A stretch of 64,000 nucleotides of DNA from CP2-2F sp034432555 (lineage in GTDB: Bacteria > Chloroflexota > Anaerolineae > Aggregatilineales > UBA2796), in assembly GCA_034432555.1 (NCBI GenBank), contig DAOUBW010000013.1, forward strand, positions 186,001 to 250,000, read 5' to 3'. Position numbers and translations under genes: made by a program. Below the pieces are notes generated by a model. The model was not told the DNA's origin. It worked only from the letters and a program-made list of their open reading frames with translations, and did no database searches. Below are positions 16,383 through 25,766 of the stretch, piece by piece. Within the stretch, counting starts at the first letter, position 1. Each line of letters starts with the position of its first letter.

Positions 16383-19253
16383 CTACCTCCGCTTAGCGGC
16401 AATTGCCTCAATCGCAGCGTGGAATTTTGCCAAACCTGCACCAACATCTGCGCCCAAATGCAGCCGAATAATCCGTCTGCCGCGCCCTTGCAGTGCCTCA
16501 TAATCGCCTGCTGCCTGCGCTTGCTTCAATACGCTGAAGCTAAACGGCATGTTCGGGATCGGCAGCGGTTCAGGATCATCTACAGTGAACTGGATGAACA
16601 CGCCCTTATCACAGCCTGCCTTGTGAAGCTGCCCTGTCGAATGCAGATAGCGCGGACCGAGACCAAGTGTGACGGCGCGCTGCAAAACGTGCCGAAGCTG
16701 CCGCCGAAAATCCTCCAGCGCTGCCAGATGTTCAGGGCGTGGCGGCAGGTATGCCAGCAAACCGACATAATCTCCAGAGCGCGCCAAGCGCAAGAACGCA
16801 GCGATCATACCACTGAGTTCGGTCGTATGAAAGGACTGTTGCAGCCGCAGTTGGTTGAGTAAGGCAGCCGTGCTTTCATCGGCAAAAAGGCGCACCCCGT
16901 CTTCAGTAAAAGCAGGCGGTGCTTCGGGCAGTTGCCCCTGCTCCACATAGGCATCTAGCAGGCGTTGTGTGTTCTGTTTGCTCTCCTCAACGGCTGGTTC
17001 ATCAAACGGATTAATGCCCAAGACAATGCCTGCCGCCGCTGCTGCAAACTGCCAGCGGAAGAATTCTGCCCCAATGTCGTAGACATCCCGCAAATTAAGG
17101 ATGACCAGCGGATGCCCCGCCTCTTGCAACATTTGCACAGCCTCATCAGGGTTATGTGAGCTGCCATCCACACGCAGATAAACCATTAGGCGATCATCAT
17201 CGTAGTCGTGCGGCAAACCGATGGTGCCTCCGCTGATTGGGATGATCCCCTTATCCTCTTTGCCGCTGCTCTCAGCGATGAGCTGTTCTGCCCATGCGCC
17301 AAATGAGGCAATCTCAGGGCTACATAGCAGCGTCAGCTTATCTAAGCCGCGCCGTGCCAGCACGCCCATCACCGTGCCAAGCCACAAGCCGGGATGATTA
17401 TTGCCCATGACGTTTGCGCCGCACGCCAAAGCCATTTCAGCGGCACGCTCTAACAGGTGTTCAAAGTCCAAGCCAAGCAGCGCGGCGGGCAGCGTGCCGA
17501 AATAGCTGAGTGTGGCGTAGCGCCCTGCCATATCGGTCGGATTATAGTAGATGGCGCGGAAAGCGAGCTTTTGCGCCTCATCTGCCAATGGCGTATCAGG
17601 ATCGGTGATGGCGATGAAGTGGGCGCCGGGCTGTGTGGTCACCTCCGCACAGCCCGCATAGAAGTAGTGCAGCATGGCAAGCGTTTCCAGCGTGCTGCCA
17701 GATTTGCTGGCGACGACAAAGCACGTCCGCGAGAGATCGATCTGTGCTGCCACATCACGGATAGCCATCGGATCGGTGCTGTCCAGCGTCAGCAAAGCGG
17801 GAAAGCCTGCTTGTTGCCCAAAGATAGCATAGAGCGTCTCGGCAGTGATGTTAGCGCCGCCCATCCCCAACATCACAATATGCTGCCAGCCTTCGCGCTG
17901 TGATTCATCGCGGGCAGCGCGCAGCCGCGCCAAATCAATGCGTCCGTCTGTTGGTAAGGTCAGCCAGCCCAAGCGCCTTTCGATCAAGGCAGCCTCATCC
18001 GGCGCGTCTGTCCACAGGCTGGCATCGCCTGCCCAAGTGCGCGTAATGCTCTTTTGGGCGCGCAGGCGGCGCAGCTCTGTTTCCACAGGCGTTTGATACT
18101 GCCCTAAGATCAGGGTTTGGCGGCGAATGAAGCCGCTGGAGAGCAGCTTGCGCTTTCCATCCACCCGTGCGATCAGCTTGGTGAAGGCGTCTTCGTAGAG
18201 TTCCTCAGCATCGCCTTGCAACTGGCGCGCCACCAAATCCAGATCAATGCCGACGGCGGCAAGGCGCGTTAGCACTTCCGGCGCTTCGCGCAAGGCAGCC
18301 GTGCGCGGCATAGCGTCATTTTCGCCTTCGCCTAGGCTCTCAAGAAGTTCCGGTTCAAGCAGCAGCAGTGCCTCAGCGTGATTTAGGCATTCAATGTAAT
18401 GTGTCGGCGCTTGGAGTGGGCTAATCGGCGCAATATCCGTCCACAGCAAGCGCTGTGGCAGCGCACCTTTGGCGCGCAAACGCGCAAAGCGCTCGCTGTT
18501 GAAAATATCGCGGCTGCGGCGGTAGACGTTGTTGGCATTCGCCACACCGATCTTACCGAGCAGGTCGGCATTGGCAGATACACGCGCCAACTCGCTGCGC
18601 GCTTGCGCTGCACGGATGTTGTTTTGCAGTTGGCGGTCTACTACCTCATCTACCGCACTGATATGAAAGCCGATCACCGAAAAAACGCCACCTAAGGGCA
18701 ATTCTTCAAGGGCGCGGCGCTCTAAAGCGCGCAGATAGCACTCGGCGACCGCTTCATAAGTGGCAGCGTTGTAAACATGCGTACAATGGACGTTGATGCC
18801 TTCGTAGAGCATTTGCTCAAAGATTGTCAGTAGCTCAGGCTGCGCGGGCAATTTGATCAGCACATTCGGACGATCAATCAGGTGGAAAAGGCTGCGGGCA
18901 GCCTCTAGGCGTGCAGCAGGTTCTTCAGCTTCCAGCGGCGAAAGGTCTACACTGACCACACCAGACGACCACTCAGCGTTAAAGTGCGGGCGCAGCAGAT
19001 CGGCAGCCCGTTGCACATCCTCAACCAGCAAGCTGCGGAGGCAGGAGTGCGGATCGCACTCTGTATCTTGGCTGAGCGCCGCGTCATAGGCTTCCCCTTC
19101 ACCAACGGCACGCTCTAGGCGTGCTAGGTGCGTCGTAAAACTGCTGATGGGCAACGCTGCCAAAGGGTAGCTATCCAACAGGGCGCGCGTCAGGTTGTGA
19201 TACCACAACCGCCGATCTTCAGGTAGGTGTGCTGCCGCAGGTGAATCTGTCAT
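16383..19253 (-). CDS. tal-pgi: Fused transaldolase / glucose-6-phosphate isomerase
   Basis: 956 residues: a transaldolase-like half (about 1-370) and a glucose-6-phosphate isomerase half (about 400-950), linking glycolysis with the pentose phosphate pathway. The Schiff-base Lys134 lies in NVLIKLPA. Other transaldolase catalytic positions look altered: WYHN in place of W-x-D-N, no TSNP motif, and VSVDLSP where Glu is usual. The isomerase half keeps MLGMGGANITAETL, SKSGSTLETL and ESSGKEDKGIIPI, so this half should be active. The alteration of the first half is by eye. It stands alone. Confidence 0.88.
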   Translation of the reverse strand: MTDSPAAAHLPEDRRLWYHNLTRALLDSYPLAALPISSFTTHLARLERAVGEGEAYDAALSQDTECDPHSCLRSLLVEDVQRAADLLRPHFNAEWSSGVVSVDLSPLEAEEPAARLEAARSLFHLIDRPNVLIKLPAQPELLTIFEQMLYEGINVHCTHVYNAATYEAVAECYLRALERRALEELPLGGVFSVIGFHISAVDEVVDRQLQNNIRAAQARSELARVSANADLLGKIGVANANNVYRRSRDIFNSERFARLRAKGALPQRLLWTDIAPISPLQAPTHYIECLNHAEALLLLEPELLESLGEGENDAMPRTAALREAPEVLTRLAAVGIDLDLVARQLQGDAEELYEDAFTKLIARVDGKRKLLSSGFIRRQTLILGQYQTPVETELRRLRAQKSITRTWAGDASLWTDAPDEAALIERRLGWLTLPTDGRIDLARLRAARDESQREGWQHIVMLGMGGANITAETLYAIFGQQAGFPALLTLDSTDPMAIRDVAAQIDLSRTCFVVASKSGSTLETLAMLHYFYAGCAEVTTQPGAHFIAITDPDTPLADEAQKLAFRAIYYNPTDMAGRYATLSYFGTLPAALLGLDFEHLLERAAEMALACGANVMGNNHPGLWLGTVMGVLARRGLDKLTLLCSPEIASFGAWAEQLIAESSGKEDKGIIPISGGTIGLPHDYDDDRLMVYLRVDGSSHNPDEAVQMLQEAGHPLVILNLRDVYDIGAEFFRWQFAAAAAGIVLGINPFDEPAVEESKQNTQRLLDAYVEQGQLPEAPPAFTEDGVRLFADESTAALLNQLRLQQSFHTTELSGMIAAFLRLARSGDYVGLLAYLPPRPEHLAALEDFRRQLRHVLQRAVTLGLGPRYLHSTGQLHKAGCDKGVFIQFTVDDPEPLPIPNMPFSFSVLKQAQAAGDYEALQGRGRRIIRLHLGADVGAGLAKFHAAIEAIAAKRR

Positions 19254-19307
19254 GGCAAAAAATGCTCTCCTCTAGTTTTCAAACGATTATTTTAGGCGCA
19301 TTGCAGG

Positions 19308-21515
19308 CTAGGGCTGCCAATCAATGCGCGCATCGGGAATGTTATCAATCGTCTCACGTGTTACTTGGCGTGCCGTGCCGCCTTGCCGATCCACTATCCA
19401 CAGGTTATAGCGCTGTGCCGCTGCGGATAGCCCAAAATTAGACAGATAGATGATATGCTGACCATCCACCGACCAGACAGGCTGAATATGATTGCCGAGA
19501 TCGTTTGTGAGGCGCTGCATGGCATCTTTGGCGGTTGGCGCAGCAGGCATCACATAAAGTTGTGAACGGTTCTCGCCGCGATTCTGGCTGATGACGATCT
19601 GCGTGCCACTCGGCGACCACGCAAAATAACGGACTGTGGCAGGCGGCTGCGTCAGTTGGCGCGGATCGCTGCCATCGGCATTCATCAGCCACATTTGGCG
19701 CGTCCCACTTCGATCTGAAATAAAGGCGATTTGCGTGCCATCAGGCGAGAACAAAGGACGCTCATCGGTTGCCTGCACGTCGGTCAGGCGAATTGGATCC
19801 TCAAGGTTGCTACCATCAGCGTTGATTAGGTAAATGTTGCGGCGTCTATCACGGGTGGAAACATACACAATCTGCTTACCATCGGGCGACCACGCCGCAT
19901 CATAGTTTTCGGCGCGTTCGCGGGTAAGCTGCTGCACATTGCCGCCGTCAGCGTCCATGAGGAACAGTTGGCGTCCGCCGCCGCGTGTAGAAACAAAGAC
20001 AACGCGCGTTCCATCGGGTGAAAAGGCTGGGCTGTAGTCATCAAAGGGATTGCGGGTCAGGTTGCGCGCTTCTCTGCCGTTTGCCTCAACGCTGTAAATC
20101 TCTTGGTTGCCATCGCGGCTGGTAGTGAAAATGATGCGGCTGCTGCCACCACCAAAGGCAGTGGGCAAAGGCAGCGGTGTTACTGTCGGCGTCTCTGTGG
20201 GTGTGTTGGTAAGGGTGGGGCTGGCGGTGAGGGTTGCGGTAAGGGTCGGTGTTGCCGTCAGGCTTGCCGTCGCTGTGGCGGTGAGCGTCGCAGTGAGGGT
20301 AGCGGTCGCGCTGGCAGTCATACTTGGTGTGACAGTCGGGCTGGCGGTGGCACTCGGCGTTAGAGTGGCTGTGGCGGATGGCACATCGGTAAACGTCGGC
20401 GCGGCAGCGGTCTGGCTGGCTTGGGCTGCGATCAGCGCTTGTGCCGTGTTGGTTGCCTCAGCGGTAGCGTTGTTCTGCGAAAGCAGAAATGCACCAATGC
20501 CGATCAGAGCAAGCACAAGGACGGCTGCCAGCAACAGGACGGGTAGATTGGTGCGGCGCGCTGCGCTTGGCGGCTCGGGCGCGCTTTCCGCAACGGGCGC
20601 GGGTGATGTTGTGAGGCGGATTGTGCTGCGCGGCGCAGCGATAACTGCCTCTGGCGTGCGGTTCTCATCCCAGCCATCATCCGAGATGGCTTGCTGAAAA
20701 GCTGCCGCCAAAGCGCCCGCTGATTCAAAGCGCTGCTCTTTGTCTTTGGCAAGCGCTTTATTGATGACACGCTCAACGCTGAGCGGCAAGTCGGGCTTTA
20801 TATCGCGGATGGGCGGAATAGGTTCATAAACATGCTTGTGCATCAAGCCAAAGGCTGTATCGCCTTCAAACGGCACGCGCCCAGTCAGCATCTCAAACAC
20901 AATGATGCCTAGCGCATAAATATCAGCGCGTGCATCGACTGCCTCACCACGCCACTGCTCAGGCGACATATAAGCCGGCGTGCCAAGTGTGCCGCCACTC
21001 TGCGTTAGCGCCGTGCCACTAGTATTCCGCAGTTTGGCGATCCCAAAATCGGTCAGGAAGGCGTTGCCTTGTTGATCGAGCAGCACATTGTGTGGCTTCA
21101 TATCGCGGTGAACAATGCTCTGCCCGTGTGCATAATCCAGCGCGGCTGCCATTTGGTTAAGCAACTGCGATGTCTGTGTTACCGATAGCCCACCACTGCG
21201 CATGATCAGATCGGCAAGGCTGCCACCGCTGAGCAACTGCATCACAAGGTAGACCATATCGCCTTGCTGACCGTAATCAAACACCTTGAGGATGTGAATA
21301 TGATCAAGGGCGGCGACGGTCTCTGCCTCGCGTTCAAAACGGCGGGCAAATTCGCTCACATTGAGCAAGCCCGTTTTGATGACCTTGATCGCCACATCGC
21401 GTTTGACGGAAAGCTGCTGTGCGCGGAAAACCGCCGCCATGCCGCCTTCACCAAGCAGCGCGGTGATTATATACTGTCCATGTTGCCCGAATGGCTTACC
21501 GATCAAATCCAGCAT
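19308..21515 (-). CDS. Transmembrane Ser/Thr protein kinase with PD40 (TolB-like) repeats
   Basis: Hanks-type kinase: glycine loop LLGEGGMAAVF (about 20-30), VAIKV Lys, HRDMKPHNVLL, DFGIAKL, APE-equivalent SPEQW. One membrane helix near 328-348 (LPVLLLAAVLVLALIGIGAF), a Thr/Ala/Pro linker of about 80 residues, then an outside domain of about six PD40 beta-propeller blades with repeated FSPDGT and DGSN motifs. The topology suggests an external ligand or surface sensed by the propeller. It follows the zinc-ribbon gene by 23 bases on the same strand, likely co-transcribed. TAGGTAGG precedes the ATG. Confidence 0.9.
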   Translation of the reverse strand: MLDLIGKPFGQHGQYIITALLGEGGMAAVFRAQQLSVKRDVAIKVIKTGLLNVSEFARRFEREAETVAALDHIHILKVFDYGQQGDMVYLVMQLLSGGSLADLIMRSGGLSVTQTSQLLNQMAAALDYAHGQSIVHRDMKPHNVLLDQQGNAFLTDFGIAKLRNTSGTALTQSGGTLGTPAYMSPEQWRGEAVDARADIYALGIIVFEMLTGRVPFEGDTAFGLMHKHVYEPIPPIRDIKPDLPLSVERVINKALAKDKEQRFESAGALAAAFQQAISDDGWDENRTPEAVIAAPRSTIRLTTSPAPVAESAPEPPSAARRTNLPVLLLAAVLVLALIGIGAFLLSQNNATAEATNTAQALIAAQASQTAAAPTFTDVPSATATLTPSATASPTVTPSMTASATATLTATLTATATASLTATPTLTATLTASPTLTNTPTETPTVTPLPLPTAFGGGSSRIIFTTSRDGNQEIYSVEANGREARNLTRNPFDDYSPAFSPDGTRVVFVSTRGGGRQLFLMDADGGNVQQLTRERAENYDAAWSPDGKQIVYVSTRDRRRNIYLINADGSNLEDPIRLTDVQATDERPLFSPDGTQIAFISDRSGTRQMWLMNADGSDPRQLTQPPATVRYFAWSPSGTQIVISQNRGENRSQLYVMPAAPTAKDAMQRLTNDLGNHIQPVWSVDGQHIIYLSNFGLSAAAQRYNLWIVDRQGGTARQVTRETIDNIPDARIDWQP

Positions 21516-21538
21516 GAAAGCCTACCTATAGCGTTGCT

Positions 21539-22018
21539 TTAATCCCACGTACCAACAGTTTCAACCAGCAAGCGCCCTTCTTCACAGCGCGGGCAGCGCA
21601 CCCAAGCCCGCTGTATATCATAAAGGCGGCTGTCATCTGTGCCAACAAGCTGAATACGCCCGCTGCCGCAGTGGGTGCAGGCGCTGACGGCGGCTGGCAC
21701 GTTGTCATCAAAGGCATCCAGCGCAGCCCGAAAGAGCGGCAGCAGATCGAGCGCCCGTTTGTCGCCAACGACGGCGTCCGCTTCCATTTGAATCAGATCG
21801 CTGCGTGCAGTGCGAAGGGCGCTTTGCGTCTCCTGATCGCTGTTTGGCACCAACACAGAAACCACGTGCTGGCAATCTACACAAATTGCCAACGCATAAT
21901 GATTGCGGAGGAACATTGGGTCAATGCCGCTGTTACCCTCGTGCAGCGTTTCTTCGACATGATAATTACACACTGGGCAAGGATGTACCCGTAAAAGCCG
22001 TCCCATGAAAAGTCCCAT
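21539..22018 (-). CDS. Double zinc-ribbon protein, unknown function
   Basis: 159 residues with four Cys pairs: CPVC and CVDC in the N-terminal half, CTHC and CPRC in the C-terminal half, forming two likely zinc ribbons. The region between is helical and acidic. No catalytic motif and no signal peptide. I recognise no family. Two ATGs, 22018 and 22006, are both possible. Placed 23 bases upstream of the kinase, so it may act in the same pathway, which is only an inference from position. Confidence 0.6.
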   Translation of the reverse strand: MGLFMGRLLRVHPCPVCNYHVEETLHEGNSGIDPMFLRNHYALAICVDCQHVVSVLVPNSDQETQSALRTARSDLIQMEADAVVGDKRALDLLPLFRAALDAFDDNVPAAVSACTHCGSGRIQLVGTDDSRLYDIQRAWVRCPRCEEGRLLVETVGTWD

Positions 22019-22056
22019 TCTGTTCGTACATTGCGCTAAATTTATATCGGTTGTGC

Positions 22057-22080
22057 AGGGTGAGCGCTATAGCTCACCCT
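22057..22080. other. Hairpin after the lipoprotein gene
   Basis: AGGGTGAGC (22057-22065), six-base centre, GCTCACCCT (22072-22080). It lies just downstream of the minus-strand lipoprotein gene that ends at 22091. No T tract follows on the minus strand, so termination is uncertain. Confidence 0.4.
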
Positions 22081-22090
22081 ACGCGCAGTG

Positions 22091-22633
22091 TTATTGGCAG
22101 CCTTCCAAAGCGCTGCAAAATGCCTGACAAACCTGTGGGCTGGAGGCTGCATACATGATATAGAACTCGTTGTTATCTTTCCGCAGCGTATAGACATTCG
22201 CACAGAAGCCATATTCAGGTGGCTCTAGCATATCCGGTGCTTGTGGAATGGCACAGCCAAGCAGCGTTTGTGGATCGGTGAGCTTGTTGCGGTTGATGAT
22301 CATGATCAAGCCCGATTTGAGCGGATTGCCCTGCTGAATGTAGGTGCGCCCCTCAATGGCGCCAGCCTGCTGTAAACAACCTACATAGTTCCCGATCACA
22401 CCGACGGCAGCAGCAAACTGCACCTGCCCACCGGCAAGGGCGGCGCCGGCGCCCGCCTTAGTCAGCGCATCAGTGATATTGAGTGTGTTCTCGACAGTAT
22501 AGCCGCTCAGGTTTGGCAGCAGATTGGCAGTGCTTTCATCACGCGGCACGCCCGTATTGCAGGCGGCGATCACTAGCACCGCAATCAAGAGCAGCGGCGT
22601 GCGTGCCATCCACGCGGATTGTCTCGTTGGCAT
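22091..22633 (-). CDS. Predicted lipoprotein, unknown function
   Basis: 180 residues. The N-terminus has a basic start, a hydrophobic core and the lipobox LVIAAC-N, so the mature protein should be a lipidated, membrane-attached protein of about 155 residues. The mature part contains five further Cys residues (among them VGCLQQAG, LLGCAIP, FCANVY and C-QAFC-SALEGC), probably forming disulfides. No family recognised. AAAGGA precedes ATG 22633 by ten bases. It may share a transcript with the zinc-ribbon and kinase genes, although a hairpin separates them. Confidence 0.6.
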   Translation of the reverse strand: MPTRQSAWMARTPLLLIAVLVIAACNTGVPRDESTANLLPNLSGYTVENTLNITDALTKAGAGAALAGGQVQFAAAVGVIGNYVGCLQQAGAIEGRTYIQQGNPLKSGLIMIINRNKLTDPQTLLGCAIPQAPDMLEPPEYGFCANVYTLRKDNNEFYIMYAASSPQVCQAFCSALEGCQ

Positions 22634-22783
22634 AGCCTATATTTCCTTTCTTTCTCAAGCCTGTGCCGTGCAAGGCGTGCTTGTCATTGTAACACAGGCG
22701 CGGATGTTTAGTCATTTTGCACAAAAAATGCCGTTTTCGGCATCATTCCTACCAAACATTAGTTAAATTGCCGCCCGCAAATT

Positions 22784-22812
22784 TTGTAAATCGCTAAAGG
22801 GCAAGTTAGAAT
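22784..22812 (+). promoter_or_regulatory. Promoter of the peptide-binding protein gene
   Basis: TTGTAA (22784-22789), 17-base spacer, TAGAAT (22807-22812). In the roughly 55-base leader a 6-bp hairpin GTTGCC-GTCA-GGCAAC lies at 22837-22852. Confidence 0.55.
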
Positions 22813-22876
22813 AGCCTTTAAGCAGCATCTTTCGATGTTGCCGTCAGGCAACTAGATATAAAAGGATTAGTGCCAA

Positions 22877-24556
22877 ATGAAGAATCTCGTCAAATTGTTT
22901 CTCGTGGGTGCGGCATTCGCGCTCATCTTCTCTGCGCTGCCCGTAGCCAGCAATGCACAGGGCGGCGGCGGTGTGGTGATCGAAGCCACCTTCGGCAGCG
23001 GACCCAACACCTTCAGCCCACTGTTTTGCAACGATACTGCCTGCTCCCGCGTTGTGGGTCGCATGTTTGTTGGTTTGCTGGGCACCGATCCCGTTGCACA
23101 GAGCATCGCCAAGGGCGTGCCGGGCGCAATGGCTGAGGACTGGACGATCAGCGAAGATGGTCGTACCGTCACCTTCAAACTTGTGAAGGGCGCCAAGTGG
23201 ACGGACGGTACCGAGATCACCGCAAAAGATTACCTGTTCTCGTGGGAAGTGGCACAGAACGAAGCCACCAATTCGTTCCTGACCTTCTACGCAGGTTTGA
23301 TCGAGAGTGTGGAAGCGCCCGACGACTATACCCTCGTGGTCACCCACAAGGTGCCAAGCTGCCGCGTGCTTGCCAACAGCGCCCTGCCCTTCGTGCCGTC
23401 GCACATCTATGCTGAGACCGCACCAGAGGCACTGCGCGATCTGCCCTTCAACACTGCGCCAACCGTCACCTCCGGTCGCTTCAAGTTCAACGAGTTCCGC
23501 GTTGGCGATCAGACCAGCCTCGTAGCGAACCCTGACTACCAGTACGGCGCCGTCAAGCTGGATGGCTTTATCTACAAAGTCGTGCCCGATCAGACCGTCC
23601 TGGTTGAGCAATTCCTCGCCGGCGAGACCAATCTGATCGATGGCGCGCCTGTAAACCGCCGCTCAGACATCAAGGATGCCGAAGATCGTGGTGAAGTTAA
23701 CGTTTTGGACTTCCCCGGCACCTCTTGGGACTACCTTGCACTGAACTTTGCCGACCCAACCAACCCGCAGAACGGCTTGGATGCCGACGGCAACCCAATT
23801 GATCAGGGCAGCCACCCACTCTTTGGTGATATCAAGGTGCGCCAGGCAATCGCCCGCGCCATTGACGTAGATAGCATCGTGAAGGGTGCCGTCTTTGGGG
23901 AAGGCACGCGCATGGCTGCCAACTTGATCCCAACCTCCTGGGGGACCGACCCCGACCTCCAGCCCATCCCTTACGATCCAGAAGCTGCTAAGGCACTGCT
24001 GGCTGAGGCAGGCTGGACGCCCGGCGCAGATGGTATCCTCGTCAAGGATGGCACCCGCTTCAGCTTCACCCTGTTCACCAACCAGGGCAACACCCGCCGT
24101 GAAGCAATCGGCACCATCGTGAAGGATCAGTTGGCGCAGGTCGGTATCGAAGTGGACTTCCAGACGATTGACTTCAACGTCTTGATTGAGCGCTTCCGCA
24201 GCCAGACCTACGACGCCTTCATCCTCGGTTGGTTGAACGGCTACCCGGCAGACCCCGACCAGACCCAGCTTTTCGCCCGTTCCTCAGACGTGGTGGGCAG
24301 CGGCAGCAACTTCACCAGCTGGAGCAACCCACGCGTGGATGAACTGCTGCAAGGCGGTCTCTCGGCAGAAGGCTGCACGGACGAAGCACGCAACGTCTAC
24401 TACTACGAGTTGCAGAAGCTCTTCCAAGAAGAACTGCCCTACATCCCGATGTTCGTGATCAACGGTCAGTACGCTGCTCGCGCCAACGTGAACGGCTTCG
24501 ACCCCTACCCGAACGAACTGTTCTGGAACATCGAGACCTGGACGGTTTCCCAGTAA
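22877..24556 (+). CDS. Peptide/oligopeptide-type ABC transporter substrate-binding protein
   Basis: Family 5 extracellular solute-binding protein (DppA/OppA class), 559 residues. A signal peptide with no lipobox Cys (core LFLVGAAFALIFSALPVASNAQ split over the cleavage site) precedes the domain. Visible family marks are WTDGTEITAKDYLFSWE, a central VRQAIARAIDVDSIV and WLNGYPADPDQ near the end. AAAGGA lies ten bases before the ATG. It has its own promoter and terminator and no permease or ATPase genes next to it. Codon use seems more biased to C-ending codons than in neighbours, consistent with high expression. The ligand is unknown. Confidence 0.9.
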   Translation: MKNLVKLFLVGAAFALIFSALPVASNAQGGGGVVIEATFGSGPNTFSPLFCNDTACSRVVGRMFVGLLGTDPVAQSIAKGVPGAMAEDWTISEDGRTVTFKLVKGAKWTDGTEITAKDYLFSWEVAQNEATNSFLTFYAGLIESVEAPDDYTLVVTHKVPSCRVLANSALPFVPSHIYAETAPEALRDLPFNTAPTVTSGRFKFNEFRVGDQTSLVANPDYQYGAVKLDGFIYKVVPDQTVLVEQFLAGETNLIDGAPVNRRSDIKDAEDRGEVNVLDFPGTSWDYLALNFADPTNPQNGLDADGNPIDQGSHPLFGDIKVRQAIARAIDVDSIVKGAVFGEGTRMAANLIPTSWGTDPDLQPIPYDPEAAKALLAEAGWTPGADGILVKDGTRFSFTLFTNQGNTRREAIGTIVKDQLAQVGIEVDFQTIDFNVLIERFRSQTYDAFILGWLNGYPADPDQTQLFARSSDVVGSGSNFTSWSNPRVDELLQGGLSAEGCTDEARNVYYYELQKLFQEELPYIPMFVINGQYAARANVNGFDPYPNELFWNIETWTVSQ

Positions 24557-24580
24557 ACTAGGCTAGTGCCTTAACAAAAA

Positions 24581-24608
24581 CCCCTCACCAAACGGCGAGG
24601 GGTTTTTT
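24581..24608 (+). terminator. Rho-independent terminator
   Basis: CCCCTCACC, loop AAAC, GGCGAGGGG (24594-24602), then TTTTTT. A 9-bp stem with one A-C mismatch, preceded by an A run, so it also works in reverse for the convergent hydrolase gene. Confidence 0.9.
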
Positions 24609-24618
24609 GCTGCCTGTC

Positions 24619-25683
24619 TTAGGTGCTTGCCAAATGCCCGTGTAACAGCGCATTGAATTCGGCGGGCTTTTCGATGTAGGGCGTGTGTCCCGTCTCCTCA
24701 AGCACCACTTCGCGGAAAGTGCCGCCTGCTGCGGCATACTGCTCCAACACATGGCGCGTCTGGCTGACCATCGGCTGTGGCGGGAAAACCTCCCCGCCCG
24801 GATAGCCCGGCACAGCGCCCAACGCGCCCAGCGTGCCGAGATCAAACAAGGAATTATCCGCCACAATCTGATCATGACTGCCGCGCACCCACAACACCGA
24901 GACTTTGTGCGACGCCCGATACAACCGCGAGACATCACCCACATACTTAGGCGAACTGGCATTGATCGGACCGTACACACCCGGCGCAGCCCCCGGCCAA
25001 TTGGGCGAAGGCGTCATATCACCCGGATAGGCATCCATGCCGACATGCTCCGAGAGCAGCGAACTGAGCAAATCTTCCTCACGGGCAGGGCGGAAAGGCG
25101 GTTTCCAATAGAAGTTGTTCATCACCACACGCGGCGCAGAGACAGGATTCTCCTCACCGCGATCGCCTGCTGCCATCCGCTGCGGGAACTCTGGATTAAC
25201 AATGCCGCCGCCCGACCCTGCGAAATCAGCGTAGCAGGGCGTGCCGTGAACATCTTTCGTGCCGCCAAAGCCATAGGGTGAGGCAGGATTGACCAAGGTT
25301 GCGCTCAACAAACGCTCAGAGGCATCCATCATCAGGGCAAAGACCAGCCCGCCGCCCAGCGAATGCCCAACGGCGTGCGCTTTGGCAATGCCTAAGTGAT
25401 CAAGCAGGGCGCAGATGTCATCCACCCAGTCGCCCATGCCGCGTGTGGCATCAATTTTCTTGTCCCGATCCGCATCGCCATAGCCGCGTAGATCAGGCGC
25501 GATGCCGCGAAAGCTCGCGGGCAGCGCTAACATCGTCTCTTCCCAAAAGGTAGCAGATGAGGCGTTACCGTGCAGAAAAAGCACAGGCGTGCCATCAGCA
25601 GCACCGCTGAACAGCACCCGTGTGGTTAGGCGTGCCGTGCTGATCATCTGTGCGGTGATGCCCTGTAAGGTTGGAACAGGCAT
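24619..25683 (-). CDS. Alpha/beta hydrolase
   Basis: About 354 residues. Alpha/beta-hydrolase core: oxyanion region FLHGNASS, nucleophile elbow GHSLGG (Ser), acid GSHDQIV (Asp) and His in EETGHTPYIEKP. The stretch between core strand 5 and the acid is long, about 120 residues, forming an extended Gly/Pro-rich lid with TPSPNWPGAAPGVYGP. ATG 25683 (MPVPTLQG) has AAAGGA upstream; the open frame reaches 25734 without support. No signal peptide. Substrate is not predictable; ester, lactone or haloalkane are all possible. Confidence 0.82.
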   Translation of the reverse strand: MPVPTLQGITAQMISTARLTTRVLFSGAADGTPVLFLHGNASSATFWEETMLALPASFRGIAPDLRGYGDADRDKKIDATRGMGDWVDDICALLDHLGIAKAHAVGHSLGGGLVFALMMDASERLLSATLVNPASPYGFGGTKDVHGTPCYADFAGSGGGIVNPEFPQRMAAGDRGEENPVSAPRVVMNNFYWKPPFRPAREEDLLSSLLSEHVGMDAYPGDMTPSPNWPGAAPGVYGPINASSPKYVGDVSRLYRASHKVSVLWVRGSHDQIVADNSLFDLGTLGALGAVPGYPGGEVFPPQPMVSQTRHVLEQYAAAGGTFREVVLEETGHTPYIEKPAEFNALLHGHLAST

Positions 25684-25766
25684 TTTTAGGTAAATCCTTT
25701 CACATATTAGCCACGTCTTGCCAAATCTTCTCACGTTGGATTATACCCACTGCCATTTATGACCGC

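Noticed and set aside
20107..20697. Val/Ala-rich plus-strand frame
   Set aside because: Produced by the Thr/Ala repeat linker of the kinase on the other strand.
22844..23611. Minus-strand open frame of 255 codons opposite the peptide-binding protein
   Set aside because: Shadow caused by strong codon bias in the real gene.
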